64,000 nt of DNA from Paramarasmius palmivorus. Lineage: Eukaryota; Basidiomycota; Agaricomycetes; Agaricales; Marasmiaceae. Location of the stretch: assembly GCA_037176845.1 (NCBI GenBank), contig JAYKXP010000042.1, forward strand, positions 248,001 to 312,000, in the 5' to 3' direction. Shown one piece after another: positions 46,769-59,203 of the stretch. Under the pieces are notes generated by a model that made no database searches, was not told where the DNA came from, and worked only from the letters and a program-made list of their open reading frames with translations. Made by a program: the position numbers and the translations under genes. Position 1 is the first letter of the stretch. Every line of letters starts with the position of its first letter.

Positions 46769-49700
46769 TCACTGACCCAGCTCGACCTGTCTGCATGCCC
46801 CAATAGCCCTCTTCCACATAGCATTTGCCTCCAATGTTCGCCGATCTCCGACAATGATCATGGCCAACCTCGCTCTCGTCCACATCACATTCAGCCTTCT
46901 AGCATCATCCACGAACCCAATATCGGCTTCAGCATTACATCTTACCGAGGAAAAGATGATGATATCGCTCTCTCGGCCCTGGAATGAGTCGATAGTCGAT
47001 GCTGTAGCCGAACTTGGGAGTCGAGACCGTAACTCGGCGATCTGCTTGTTGTAGGGAGATAAGATGGTGATTTTCAGTGGATCCGCGTCTTGATCTTCAC
47101 TGGCTAAAAGTGGAATAACACGGTCTACTATCAATTCGACCTGTCCGAGATTACTCTTCGACCGACCGCCCATATCCTCTTCGGCAGAACACTGGATGAA
47201 AATGGTGGGGACTACGGTACCATTATCGAGTGGCCAAGGGAACCGCGTTCGTCTGAGAACATCAAGAACGGCTCTGGAATCTTGGATACCAGAGCGTAGT
47301 CTACCTTCGTAAAACTCGTTCGAGGGAAAGGCTGCGAGCTCTTGTGGGAAACGGTATTGAATCTTAGAGACGAGCATAAGCCTGAGCATACTGTGCAAAT
47401 TAAAGTGAATATTAAAGCTTACATCGAGCATGGCCTTACTCAGACCGTTATGTTCTTGCCCGGTATAGAGCCTCTCGAGAAGCGAAACATCGAATTCAAG
47501 TGCCTTGCCAATCTTCTTTACAGTGGGTCTCAGTTGAACGCTAGAAGGTACAGTTTGACATTGACCTAAGGATGATTTTCAGGCCGCTACTCACTGATCT
47601 CCGACCAGGATAGCCCTCTGTACACCCTTGACCAGAGGTATCAGTGCACAAGGCTCATTGATCTGCGAGGCTTCGTCTATCAAGGCTATGTCGAACTCGG
47701 CTTTGCGCAGGATCCCGAGACCAGCCCCTGCAGATATTCAATACTTGTTGATAGTTCGGCATCAAAACGAAAGCGCTTACCGGCACAAGTAGTAAACACG
47801 ATAACTGCAGCATCCAATCGTTCTTTTGCCTTCTTGAACAGCCTATTGTTTTCGTTCATATCCCCACCAACTCGAGCATCAATGGTGAAGCTCTGGAGGT
47901 CTTTGTTGACCTTGGAGAGATCGGTAGCAACTCGTAGTATCTGTTCCTCGCGTAAAATGTTATGTCTCTGGTTTATGGCAACAAAACGTTCGAGAACATT
48001 GTCGACAGCTGATACACGTGGAAATGTGAGCGATAATCAGGGTGCAAGAAGAATGTGAAATACCATTGTGTGTAGAAGCAGTCATGAGAATCCGGGAATC
48101 ATCATCTTTGGTGTTCACCAACGCACGCAGAATCTGGACAATCACTGTAGTCTTCCCAGTACCTGATTTGATCGGACCCTTCAGCTCGCGTTATATCACT
48201 CACAAAAACAAATGATTACCAGGAGGTCCCCAGATCAACGACAAAGGCACCGAACAGGAACGAACTGCTGTCTCTTGACTGTCGTTCAAGCCCTCGAGAT
48301 GTTCTTCTTCGCCAAGTAAAGGTCGGAACCTCTCTGCGGGCTCTATTGTTCCGTCCCCTTCGTGTCCAGTAATGATGTGGTAGAATCCGCAGCATTCCTT
48401 CTTATCTTTCAGAAGACGCGCTAAAGCATCCAGCATGGCTCGAGAAGTTGCTGTTCAAGCGCAACTGTCAGTATAACAAAAATATCCAAAGTCGGTGAAC
48501 ATTACCAGTACTGCCAGCATGGTACATGTTCCAGTCAATCACCTCCATCTCTGGGGGTGGAGGATGGAAGACCTCGATCTTCAGTTCTCCTTTCATGGAT
48601 TGAACCACTATCCCGTCTAAGATGATCGGTGATACCCATCTATTCTCGGGTTTTGACGCAGCTTGAAGCCGTACATGTGAATGTAACCGGATAGGCGTTC
48701 GAGAGTCCACACGAAGAGTGGCCATAATTTCAAAAGGGCTATCCTCGACCCGCCTTAAGCGAGTCTGAGACGGTGGTGTACGCTGCTTTCGTGGTCTCCC
48801 ATCCTCGTCGCAGGGACATTCATCCGCAGCTTCTTCTGCTCGGTCCATGGCTATACCAAGAGCGTGGCTGTCCCCGTATTGCAGAGCAGGGGTTCTTGGT
48901 GGGTCTATTTGAGATGCTCGACAATCATTGAGCACAAAAAGCGTTTCCTGAACGAGCTGTGGGGAACGAATGGATAGGGCAGAAAGCCATAGGAGATTGA
49001 AATAATCCTCCGCTGAGAGTTGGCTGATCGTCGCAGACAGCTTCTCAAAAGCAACGAGACATGCTATACCAAGCTGGTTGGCAGAGCGAATAATGTTGTG
49101 TAAAATGTTGAGACGGAAAGGACGCGCTTCGGCGCTCAAGGCCCCGGTATCATCTGGAGGGTACTTCAGGAGAAGCATGAAGGAGAGTGGGGGGTGAAGG
49201 TCCATCCATTTGATGACTAACTCTCGGCGGACAGACTCTTGAGAAAGGATGACTGAATAAACCCAAAAGAGTTCGTCTTCAGCATGATATTCCTGTCCGA
49301 CCCGCATGCACTTGTCTAGCTCATCGGAGGTCTTCGCATCAAGCAGTCTAGTAACGGCATCCTGGTTTTGCTTTGGGTAGTATACGGATTGTATCCAGCC
49401 TGGATATTCGTCCCACTTGACATTGCGGATATCATTCAGACTATATGAAGTAACCTCGCGTTCGAACCTCCGTACGCGTACTTCTGTAGGGACACTGTTG
49501 AAGAGATTAGGTGTGCGACAAATGACTATAAGGCGTGCACTTACTGCTCAAACCATAGATCAAACAATTGATGAGATACTCGATCACGGTTAGACACGAC
49601 ATGTATCTCAATGCCGGTGACAGGCGAACGATTCAGTCTCCCCAGTTGCTGAAAGCTTCATTAGATATAGCACAGCACGAAATGATACTAGGCATACCTG

Positions 49701-52700
49701 TTGTACCCTGGTTGAAAACTTCTGCAAGGCTATACTTGCCGCAATTTCGGCCCCAGATGCACGAGGAGGTTTGGTCAAAAAGATGAAAGTGTTCCTGCGA
49801 AGCTTATCGTAAAACTGGAGGTTCACGTCGCTGCAGTGAAGCCTATAGTCTGCCGTACATGGACGGTACGTAGACATGGTTGATGTGGTTTGCGGAAGGA
49901 AAGAACAAACCACCACATTATCCTTTACGATGGGGTCTTCGTCCCAGGCGATTTCTCCTCTCATGAATATTCCTACGGCGAACCGGTCGTCTGTCTACTT
50001 TCATTAGCTTCATCAAAAACGGACAAAAAGGAATCACACCTTTAGTATCAATACCTTCCGAGTATACTCTTGTGTTGCCATTCTTAGATACTCGAAAAAG
50101 GTAGCCAGCCCGTTGATCTTCGAGGAATATAACCGCTGGATCGAGAATGGATGATTTAGGCATCTTTGGTACAAATCCCTCTCGCTCAAGAGGTCTGAGC
50201 GAAACAGGGAGTTCCAGAAGAACGGGTACTTTTCCACGTCCACGTCCATTGTGCTGAGTATCGCGTACTTCTGTTGTGCAGCGAATGCACCAAAGTCGAA
50301 GTGGCCCATATATGGTGCCAGCGGAAGAGAGAACTTTTGGCAAAATCGCCAGGCGAGTGTGAACAGTTCGTACTCTGTGATGTTGCTCTCTTGACTCTGT
50401 AGAAGTCGCAAAAGAATCTTCTCGCGATCCTCCTTGGCGAGTTCGTCACCTGGCTGTGAGACTATCGCTGCTCTTGTCTCCCCGGATCGTGCAAACTCCC
50501 CGGCGAATTTCGTTGCTGCTTCTGCCAGCAGATCGAGAATGAAGGGCCCAGGTGGTTCCGGTGGTGATGCCAGGCGTTCAGGTATCTTTACAGATGCACC
50601 ATCGACTGCTTGAGAGTGTAAAGCATTGAGTTCTTGACATTCCGTACTCAATGCACCTTTGGGACTGCCGCGCACCCATTTCGCGTGTAGAGCTGCCACT
50701 CTCGCTAGGCCCGAGCTATAGAAAGAGTCCGTAATGAGTAAAAGCTCGGCGAAGATATAAAGAACCGTACTTGTTATACGACGCGAAATGATTGGCCAGG
50801 TCCGACCGAGACACAGATTTGCTAGAACGCTCTCTGTTTGGGGGGTAATCGTACGACTATTGCATCTTTCTGAGTTAGACGCATGTCATTCATGAACGAC
50901 GGACTTGCCTCGGAAACGGTTGAAGGTACAAGATCTGGATCCCAACAAACAAAGTACTTGTCACCTATAAGGTGACTGATTACCATCATACCTTGATCGT
51001 CGAAGTAAACAACTACTTACCGTCCAGATCACCACCACTGCTCATTGAAGGAGCTGCATGTCTCCCGGGTTTGGCAACCGATGCAAAGACGATACAGTCC
51101 GTAAGATGAGAGAGCTCGTTATAATGAGCTGCTCGTAGCTTTAAGCAATCACCTATTTCATATAGGTCAGCTAATTACGCTCTACATGAAGAGCATGTAC
51201 TCACCAGGATGCAGGCAAGGATTCCTCACAACCAATACGTCTCCGTGAATCGGCGTTGAGGGCCCTGACCGTCCGGTCGTGATGCGTATGTGGACCTCGC
51301 CCTCTTTCAACACCTTGAACGGATCGCAGACGCCAAAAAGCAGTCGGGATTTCGGTATTATCATCCGTGCACGGTCTTTGTTCCTCTCCCCTTTGAAGCT
51401 GGCTACCTCCTTCAATTGCTTCTTCCGAATGGCCGCTTGTACACCTTGATCGTCCAGCCCATCAAGAATGACCTTCTCCGCAAGGGCATGCTCTTCGACA
51501 GAATCAGACGATAAGAACGTGAATGCCTTGATTGGATCCGTAGATGCTTCAGCGATCCACTGATGGTACTGGTGCTGCTTTTCGAGTAGTTTCTCGTTGG
51601 TGATGCCGAGACTGGATAGAAGAACGATGATATCATTGTTAAGTCTTCCGAACGCGTAAGGCTTTGAATAGTCGACTACGGAGAAGGTATGGTTCCTTGT
51701 CGCAGTGAACTTCTTCATGCTCTTTCTGAATTCTGCAAGGTGGGCCTTCTCTTTATCCATCACGGGATGAAGCATAAGCACGCCCTTGTACCCCAAGTAC
51801 CTTTGTGAACTTAGATTAGCCTGCCTACCAGATTTCAAAGGAAACTCGCCAACATACCTGATCTGGTAAACACATGGTGTATACCTTACACCACGGAAGA
51901 TGATCCTCTTCTGCTTACTGACCTGAACCGCCAGTCTTTTCGAAATGAGACCACAGCCGTCTGAAAACAGTTCGTCTCCTGCTTTGATATCAGGTATGTC
52001 GGCGACATATTTAGGGTCTAGCTGGTAATCCACTTGTGCCTCCGAAAACAGCAATCCGATCCGCTTAGCACCTATATCCAACATGAGGTGGCCATCCGCT
52101 TTGATCTGAGATGAACTTACGTTTAGCAACATTCACAATCCTTTCAAAGTCGCCTAACGCGTATATTCTTCTGTCAAGTTCCTCGTCACTGTTGGCCTCC
52201 CGCAAGAAACAGCTTCGACCACGCTGAAAGTCCTGGTCAGAAAGGAAGGTAGGGACGGGTAAATGCAGTAGAGAACAAACCAGCTGACTATTGCTGTGAC
52301 CATAGAACCTATACTGCACTCCATTCAACCAGACGCCCTCTTTGAGCACCCTAGCAATGTACTCCCCGGTCGTCCTGAGAGGTGTCTCTGGGAACCGCAA
52401 ATCGCCAAATGAGCATAGGACGAATTTGGATGGGTCATCTTCATGGAGAATACGGTTGTAAGGGAGCTTGAAGAACAAGCTTGTCCTTGGTAAAGCGCAG
52501 GCATTTGCCGGAAACTTGGTTGGCTTTTCGAGTGGTTGCAGAGATGTAGACCCCCGGTACAGTAAATTTCCAAGAGCTGTCATCAACCGCAAGGTCTTGA
52601 CGAAGGATGTACTCCGGTGGCATCGTCCAAGTACGATGAGGGAACACAGACGCAGATGATAGCGCAACAGCTGTCTGGAGAACGCGCTTCTTTTATACTG

Positions 52701-52885
52701 GAGACGCCCACATGACCTGGCTTCCTTGAAGTTTGAACTATTGTATGACCGGTAGAAGGAGCTGCGGAACTTTGAAAATATAATTCAGAAGTGTACGAGG
52801 ACAACCATATACGCAGCACGAACTGTGGAATGCTGGAATCCATCCCTTCCGTAGTACCTCGAGACCCACTCCAGTTGTATCTCAT
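46769..52885 (-). CDS. RNA-dependent RNA polymerase fused to an Upf1-like SF1 helicase
   Basis: RNA-silencing type polymerase, making double-stranded RNA, with a C-terminal helicase. Exons from the polymerase core on (minus): ~52667-52121, 51858-52071, 51205-51800, 51021-51152, 50909-50964, 50771-50856, 50040-50715, 49698-49994, 49545-49648, 48506-49494, 48220-48450, 48064-48162, 47781-48008, 47595-47727, 47423-47540 and 46769-47362. Every junction keeps phase and no stop occurs, giving at least ~1,650 residues. Polymerase motifs: FSDGCGLISKRLA, YLGYKGVL, GDVLVVRNPCLHPGD, and the catalytic DLDGD split by intron 50965-51020. Helicase motifs: Walker A GPPGTGKTT, DEASQ, GDHVQLRP, DSFQGRESD and VMWTRAR. 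The intron 50857-50908 has a GC donor. The first exon(s), perhaps from ATG 52885, are not resolved. Two adjacent genes sharing unspliced read-through is the alternative. Confidence 0.88.
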
Positions 52886-53015
52886 GACAGATAAGGTAGC
52901 CTGTAGGTTTTCCGTAAATTAACTAAATTGAGCGTGACCTTATTTCAGACGCTCACCTTCATCAAACGTGACATCGAGCCTCTCTAATCACCACCATTGC
53001 CCCCGCTGCGGAAGG

Positions 53016-53754
53016 ATGGGCTCGGACGACAAAAAGGAACCTTGGAGATGGCTCCTCGATTCGCTCACCAGTTGGTTCCGATATCCTATGTCCCAACAAG
53101 TCCTGCCTGCGCACCAGCAAACCAGACGAATATACATCATTGGTCCATCAGTAAGTCCTTTCAGAGCTCCTGTACCATGTTCTGACATCTTTCCAGTCCA
53201 CAGGTAAAACCACCCTTTGCAATGCTCTTGCAGAACATCTCGGCCTCCCTCCATCTGCACACATTCGCGAAGTAGCACGCCATGTCATCACGTCTCGTGG
53301 ATGGACGCGAAAGGACATCGGACTTCTCGAGATGCAGCAAGCTATACTAGACGCACATGCTGCTCGCGAAGAGGAGGAGATGGCAAGGAATCCGCCACAC
53401 AAAGTGCTGCTGTGCGATAGGTCCACAATAGACCCAGTCGTGTACGCTGTGTTCACTGCATTGAAAGGTGAAGAGAAAGCGAGGAAAGATGCATTGGTGA
53501 ACTCTCCGGCATTTCAGAGCGTTCTGGCTGCGTATCGGGATGCAGAGTTTTACTTGCTCGAGCTGGTGGAGGAATGGCTAGAAGATGATGGGTTTCGGCA
53601 TGTCGGTGATGAAAAAGAGTGTTTGAGGTTGTACAAGGAGGTGTTGGCGGAGTTGAGCATCGAATATAGGGTGATTGGAAAGGATATGCTGGATTTGAAA
53701 AGCAGAGTGGCATTCGTGATGGGCTCGACCTCATCGAGCGTCGGTGGCCTCTAG
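53016..53754 (+). CDS. P-loop ATPase (AAA_28/NadR-like fold), 230 aa
   Basis: Exons 53016-53150 and 53197-53754. The intron sits inside the Walker A motif: IYIIGPS|STGKTTLCNAL. A Walker B-type strand VLLCDRSTIDPVVYAVFTAL follows, and the spacing fits small kinase-like P-loop proteins of the AAA_28 group common in fungi. Alternating helices fill the rest (EFYLLELVEEWLEDDGF). The substrate is not inferable. Divergent from the polymerase-helicase gene, with 130 bp between possible starts. Confidence 0.82.
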
Positions 53755-55066
53755 ATCATCCTGGTCCTTCAACGAATGGATATCAGCCGAAGAGTTCGTA
53801 GGAAATGAATACGCTACCTGTGCCAGACAATGCATGCAGAAGAGAAATTCTGCCTCCCTATCGCGGCTTGTCCTACAATTGCGCTTGAAGAAATGACGAT
53901 AGAAACCTGGCGAAAGTTTTAGTACCCCTTCTGGAAAGTTATACTGAGAGCTGACCATTCCGTAGAGGATTCACAGAGCATCAGTTTACAACCAGAGAGT
54001 TCGTCCGATACAACTTGAACTTTCTGCCAGTGCTTGGAAAACGGCGAGGGTTGAAATATTTCCGGCAATGTCGGCATTCTTTCTGACCCTAACCCCAGAC
54101 ATTCCTCTTGACCACGACCTCCACCTTTGGGATCTCTTCTTGTTTCATCTAGAAATCTTCGATTTTTGGCTCAGGCCACCCTAGGTTTTCTACCTCTCTG
54201 CTAGAGACCCCCAAAACCTATAAATCAAAACATCCGCTTCCGAATAGGTATGTCATCACTGTACAATGTTCTGATGAAGCCGAATGATCGTTTGAACACA
54301 GCAGTCCAAAACTCTCAGTGGGGTAGTTCTGAGTTCAGCGGTAGCGACGTGGCATTACGTCTCCGAATATGAACACATCCATAAAGTATATACGGCACCA
54401 ACGGTCAATTGAATTGCTAGGAACGTGAAAGGTCGGGCGCGTCAACAAGTAGGTGCTCTGGAATATCTTATTCAAATGCCGGTTTCTGACGGGGTATTTT
54501 GTGATCACTGATCAGCAGTCCAAGCTGTCGTCAATGAAGGATGTGTCATGATCGCAAGCAATCAACGAGCACATTCTCTCGTCAGTTTTCCCTACGCGTG
54601 TTTTCCCTAGCAGTCAATCTCATGATGATCGTGTCTACAGCGGCATTGTAGACCGAACCTAGCAGGTGCTGTCCTCAAGGCACTACTTTGGATTACATTG
54701 ATTACGATTTGGATGTCAACGCCTGGCACCAAACATCTAATGCAGTCTAATGCTCAAGTTTCAGCCTTGCAGAGTTCCAGTGTGTAAACAACCTCGTACA
54801 ACCTCCAAGATTGTCTATGCACTGCCTCGTTGGAAATTCTCAGCCTCGAGGCACCCTTCCAACGATCTGGCGGTTACCCATCATGCATCAATGGTCGTCT
54901 GATTGCCTGATACCGCGATGTGTGTGTGGTATATTAACGCCTTTTGCCTATCGTTCGTTTGGTGTGAGGCTTTCCGCCCTTCGCCCTGGTTCTGGTTTCC
55001 AGTTTTCTTCCACTCGTTCCTTTACCTCGTATACGATCCGCTGGTCGGAACACAGAGTGCTAGAAG
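53755..55066. other. Intergenic stretch of 1.3 kb
   Basis: No gene supported. A frame at 54811-55074 (+) reads into the start of the receptor gene in another phase and is taken as leader sequence. Confidence 0.4.
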
Positions 55067-56656
55067 ATGTCTAATACGGTTACCGTCATAGGATCTGCGA
55101 CTGCCACCGCGATAGCTGCTGGGAATGACCTGTGGTATCTGACTTGGGAAAGGAGTGGGGTCATTGTGCGTCACAAATTCTCTTTCAATAAATACACTAA
55201 CTTCTGTTGTAGTGTTTAGCTGTCGCTGGTCTTTTATCTATAGCCTCAGTTCTATTCGTGCTCGTGCGTATCCCGTGCCAGCCTCGCATTACTCCTCGTG
55301 ACACTATGTTCTAGAGATACGTGTTCGGCACCCCCAAGACCTTTCGCACACACATATTCGAGTATCTCGTTTCCTTGTTCATCGCGAACGTCGTTCAGTC
55401 TACTGGTACCGCTATGAACCTGAGATGGGTTGTCAAAAATGGAGTGTCTAACGGATCGTTTTGCGTCGCTCAGGGTACGTGATACCATTGAACGGTCTTG
55501 AAGGGACTCGGCTCATGATCTCGGAAATATCATTTTTCACAGGCGCTATCAAGCAAGCAGGAAACGTAGCCACAGCCTTATGGTATGTTCTCGTCCATAT
55601 ACGCGTCGCTAGGTTTCATGCTAAGGAGTAGATGCCGACAGGTCATTCATGATATCCCTTCACCTATTCAACATTTTATTTATGCGTTCCTCAGTCACCA
55701 GAGTTGGGCTGTGGCTGACACTTCTTGGCGGATGGCTTTGTGTGGCCGTAATTGTATTTATTGGCCCTGCGGCGGTGGAGAACCCTGAGAAAGGACCGTA
55801 TTTTGGGATTTCCGGCAGATGGTGAGTACTTTAGCGCTAGCTCCATATCATTTGTACACGTTTTAACCCTAATGGTGGCACAGGTGTTGGATTACAAATG
55901 AATATCCAGAGGAACAAATCTTCCTCGAGTATTTTTTCGTAAGGATATTTGTCTGCGTGTCTCGATGGCTACGGGCTAACAAACTCGACTGACAGGAATT
56001 CCTCTCTGCGTGCCTGTCGTTCATACTATACTGCGTCATCTTGCTACGTGTTCGGGGCAACTTGGTGCACAATCAAGGGAAATGGCAGCTCAAGTTCATC
56101 TCCAGTTCAGAGAGCTGGAGGTTGGGCTTCGCAAGAGATCTCATCGACTCCTCGATGCTGAAACTTGCCCAGAAAATGGTCTGGTTCCCCGTAGGTCTAC
56201 CCATTCGTACCTTACTCTCGTTATGGCTAATAAGCTCGGTCATAGGTGGCCTACACCATTATCCTCATTCCAATCACCATAACTCGTCTTTCAGAGTTTA
56301 TGGGACACAAAATCCCATTCGGCGCTACTGTCTTCGCTGGAGTTGTCTTCAACCTCACAGGCTTTGTCAATGTCTGCCTGATCGTTGTCACCCGCCGTGT
56401 CTTTCCAGACATAGGTTCTCTACCAGAATTTAACACTCCTCGGAATAAGGAGTCTGCGGTCGTATTCGGCAAATCAGGCATCACGCCGTTCACCCAGCAA
56501 CAAAGCGAATCAGCCGCCTCGTATCACAGGGAAAGGGAAGCAAGACAGGCTTCGTATCGCGAGAGGATGAGGGAAGCTGGAGAGCGGGTAGCCAGGCAAC
56601 CGAGTGTGAGTAGTACGGTGTCGCAGAGCTCGACTGCAGAGTTGATACCCAAATAA
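55067..56656 (+). CDS. Seven-helix G-protein-coupled receptor-like protein, 396 aa
   Basis: Exons 55067-55165, 55213-55263, 55315-55474, 55543-55582, 55642-55821, 55884-55938, 55996-56190 and 56246-56656, all in phase. Hydrophobic helices: CLAVAGLLSIASVLFVL, HIFEYLVSLFIANVVQSTG, SFMISLHLFNILFM, LTLLGGWLCVAVIVFIGPA, EFLSACLSFILYCVIL, FPVAYTIILIPITITR and TVFAGVVFNLTGFVNVCLIV. A Cys-containing extracellular loop and a Ser/Glu/Arg-rich cytoplasmic tail complete the picture. The layout matches the cAMP-receptor/Git3-like receptors expanded in agarics. Ligand unknown. The short exons make it hard to find without splicing. Confidence 0.85.
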
Positions 56657-57168
56657 TGATGATGTCGGTTGGGAACTGGTAGCGAGAGGCATTCAGGAAA
56701 TGCTTCAGCCAAGTGTATATGATGTGCATGTAGCGATTATCTGTAACCAGACTTTGAATAACTGGATGACCCTTACAATGCACAAAAGGTGACGAACATC
56801 TCTAGGTCAATCTCTAGGTCAATCTGGCCATGGGTATGCTTGAGGGCGGATCACAGCAGCTCGCAACTCTCTACTCCACGGTTGGCCTGGTCACTGCGAT
56901 CAATTTTACAACAGCCGTCGAGTTTAAAGTTAATCCCATGAAGAGCGATGCAGAGAGTAACCAATGCTGTAGAGGTTCCCGAAATGCTCATGGCCGGGCA
57001 GACCTTTTGAGCCGAAAAGATTCTCAACTTCCTTATGGCGCCAAAAGATCTGTATGAACTGATCGTATCAATAACTAAACATAGGCTACATGTGACTGTA
57101 TTAACTAGTCTCCACGTCACAATAACTTAAGCAAGAGCAAGGTAGTTAAACAATACAGAGTGTCTCAT
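56657..57168. other. Intergenic region between convergent genes
   Basis: 3' ends of the receptor and the 57169 gene face each other. It holds a short direct repeat (ATCTCTAGGTCA twice near 56799-56822) and no gene. Confidence 0.4.
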
Positions 57169-58008
57169 CTAAGACCGTGAGATAGAGTAGAGAGAAGTAG
57201 ACGATTGGATAGGTGTTTTACGGTTCTTCTTCAACCAGCCCCTCTTCTTCCTTTTGCCACCTGAACCCCGCGGCCCTGACTTTGCTATCACTACTCCTTC
57301 AGCCTTCATCCTCTCATTGAGCTCCTCGACGATAAAGCTTCCTTCGAAAAACAATTCTCCCTCGAATAACGTGCTCCCAGGCAGCGATAAAGGGAGTGAC
57401 AACGGTTCCTCCGCCCCACCGTCCCCATCCAAGTCTACATCCTGGTACAGATCATCATCATCACCATCCAATCCCACAACATCGAATGGAAAGTCATCCA
57501 ACTCCTGCTCCCCTTCGTATTCGTCGGGAACCGGGGTGAGCATCGTAAAAGTGGTAGATGACGATGTGGACGGTGTAACCGGCGAATGCGAATAGAGATC
57601 CAAAAGCGAATCCACATCATCGTTCTCGATGAGATCTAGATCAGTCGGGACGCTCGACCTAGGCGGTGGACGACCTATAATCAAAGTCGGCGGACGTTCC
57701 TTCTTGGCTGGTAAAGTGGGCAATGGTTTCTCGAGTAGAACACTTTTTCTGTAGTATCCTGGATCAAGCTGTAAAGACGGCGACATGACTGGAGCCTTCT
57801 CGACAGCTGACTTCGATGAATGGTTTTGGGATTGGGTAAGCCTGCGAGGTCGTTGTCGATGATGAGACTGAAGTGTGAGTACGCCAGCAAGCTCTTGTTG
57901 ATACCACTCCGCGTCCTCTGAGTCGTCCTGGCGTTGTTTGGTATGCGAGTTGCGGAAGCGCTTGCGGTTGAGCACACGCATGGGCTTTGAGAAGGCAGGA
58001 GAATACAT
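57169..58008 (-). CDS. Disordered acidic protein, paralogue of the 60047 gene
   Basis: Start chosen at ATG 58008 (MYSPAFSKPMRVLNRKRFRN), giving 279 residues. An upstream exon cannot be excluded. It shares with the 60047-61512 product, in the same order, SEDAEWYQQELAGVLTL (SDSEWYSNELSTLLTL there), a PLPTLP / ALPKLP element near LDPxY, and RPPTLIIGRPPPRSSVPT (RPPALSLRRPPPRISVPT). The middle is Asp/Ser-rich and the C-terminus strongly basic (GGKRKKRGWLKKNRK). No known domain recognised. The short W-Y-x2-E-L element is probably a conserved binding motif (inference). Confidence 0.7.
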   Translation of the reverse strand: MYSPAFSKPMRVLNRKRFRNSHTKQRQDDSEDAEWYQQELAGVLTLQSHHRQRPRRLTQSQNHSSKSAVEKAPVMSPSLQLDPGYYRKSVLLEKPLPTLPAKKERPPTLIIGRPPPRSSVPTDLDLIENDDVDSLLDLYSHSPVTPSTSSSTTFTMLTPVPDEYEGEQELDDFPFDVVGLDGDDDDLYQDVDLDGDGGAEEPLSLPLSLPGSTLFEGELFFEGSFIVEELNERMKAEGVVIAKSGPRGSGGKRKKRGWLKKNRKTPIQSSTSLYSISRS

Positions 58009-58574
58009 GTTGCCGTTCGAGTCGGGACTGAAGGAAAGTGGGAGCTTATAAGGCCCCACACGACAGCGGTGGTGTTTGAGAACATTGTGCGCGTTTCAAC
58101 TCCAATATTATGTCTGGGAAAAGGTAACAGCCGTAACCAGTCGATGTCGAAACGGCCAGACCGCCCCCTGATTGGTGCGCTGTGCGATCGTGGGCTGGTC
58201 GTCCGTCAGGGATGTTACAGGTACATAAGACGAGACAAATCTCGAGCAAGTGCTATGAGAGTGTGTTGGAGAACCTGAAATCGAATTTAGATCAAGTTCC
58301 GCTGAAATAAGCGCAGGCAAGCTCACCAAGTCGAAAAGGAATATGGTAACACTCGAGCATGTGCAAGTTTTCCTGGATACAAACAACTGATTGCAAAAGC
58401 TATGATTACAAGTATAATTAGCCCAGCTACGATCACTCACTGGATACCCTAAAATACACAAGTAGGAAGGCTGCTGTCCGTGGTGTATCTGTTGCCCTGG
58501 GCCCCCTGTAAATTATGAGCCTGACAAAGTAATTCTACATTACACGATTTTCACTCACCAATTCTTGACGCATC

Positions 58575-59203
58575 TTACTTGCTGTAAGAATGATCCTGGA
58601 GTCGAGTGACCTTGAAAAAGGAGACGTGGTGGTCGTGGTCGAAGAATAACCAGTTGACGCTCGCGACCGCTTCAACTTGTCTCGAACTCCCATCATCATC
58701 ACAATTGTCGAATTTTGACAGACCCAGAATCCTCAACAGACTCTCGTTTAACTGAAGGATAGCTGGCTTCTGAAACATTAGAGTTATTATCTGGGGAAAA
58801 GGTGCGTCAGCATCCCAGTCGAAGATGCCAATGTAGTCCTGACCGAGTTTCAGATACGACTGAGATACCAAATGACATGGTGCTTCAAGGCCACGATATC
58901 AGTGGTACTCAGACATCTTTCTTTGGCTTGCCTTTGAATGCTAGATGATCATCTGGGCTATAGAAAGCTGAAAATCCATGTCGAAACCATTTTGGATGAC
59001 ATTTTCATGTCTAGAGCCAACGTTACTTTGCTGACTCGATTGGGACACAGATAGACCTGCTGTCGGAATCCCGTTTCATAACATCTTCCCTCAAGTAGGA
59101 TAAGGATGCCTATGCCCACCCGCTCGTCAAAACAACATTCAAGTAGATCTTTCTCGAACCTCAGATCACGAAATGAAGGCACAGGACCAAGTCGCCAATA
59201 CAA
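58575..59203 (-). CDS. Hypothetical protein, exon structure unresolved
   Basis: Two coding-like frames: 58958-59203 (RLGPVPSFRDLRFEKDLLEC) and 58575-58871 (LGQDYIGIFDWDADAPFPQ, ending LQDHSYSK). They could be exons of one gene, but I did not find a phase-consistent junction. Family not recognised. Confidence 0.3.

Noticed and set aside
47391..47422. A 32-nt intron (GTAAGC to CACAG) in the helicase
   Set aside because: Too short and it breaks the frame. Using the acceptor at 47363 gives a 60-nt intron that restores MLD-IQYRFPQELAAFPS.
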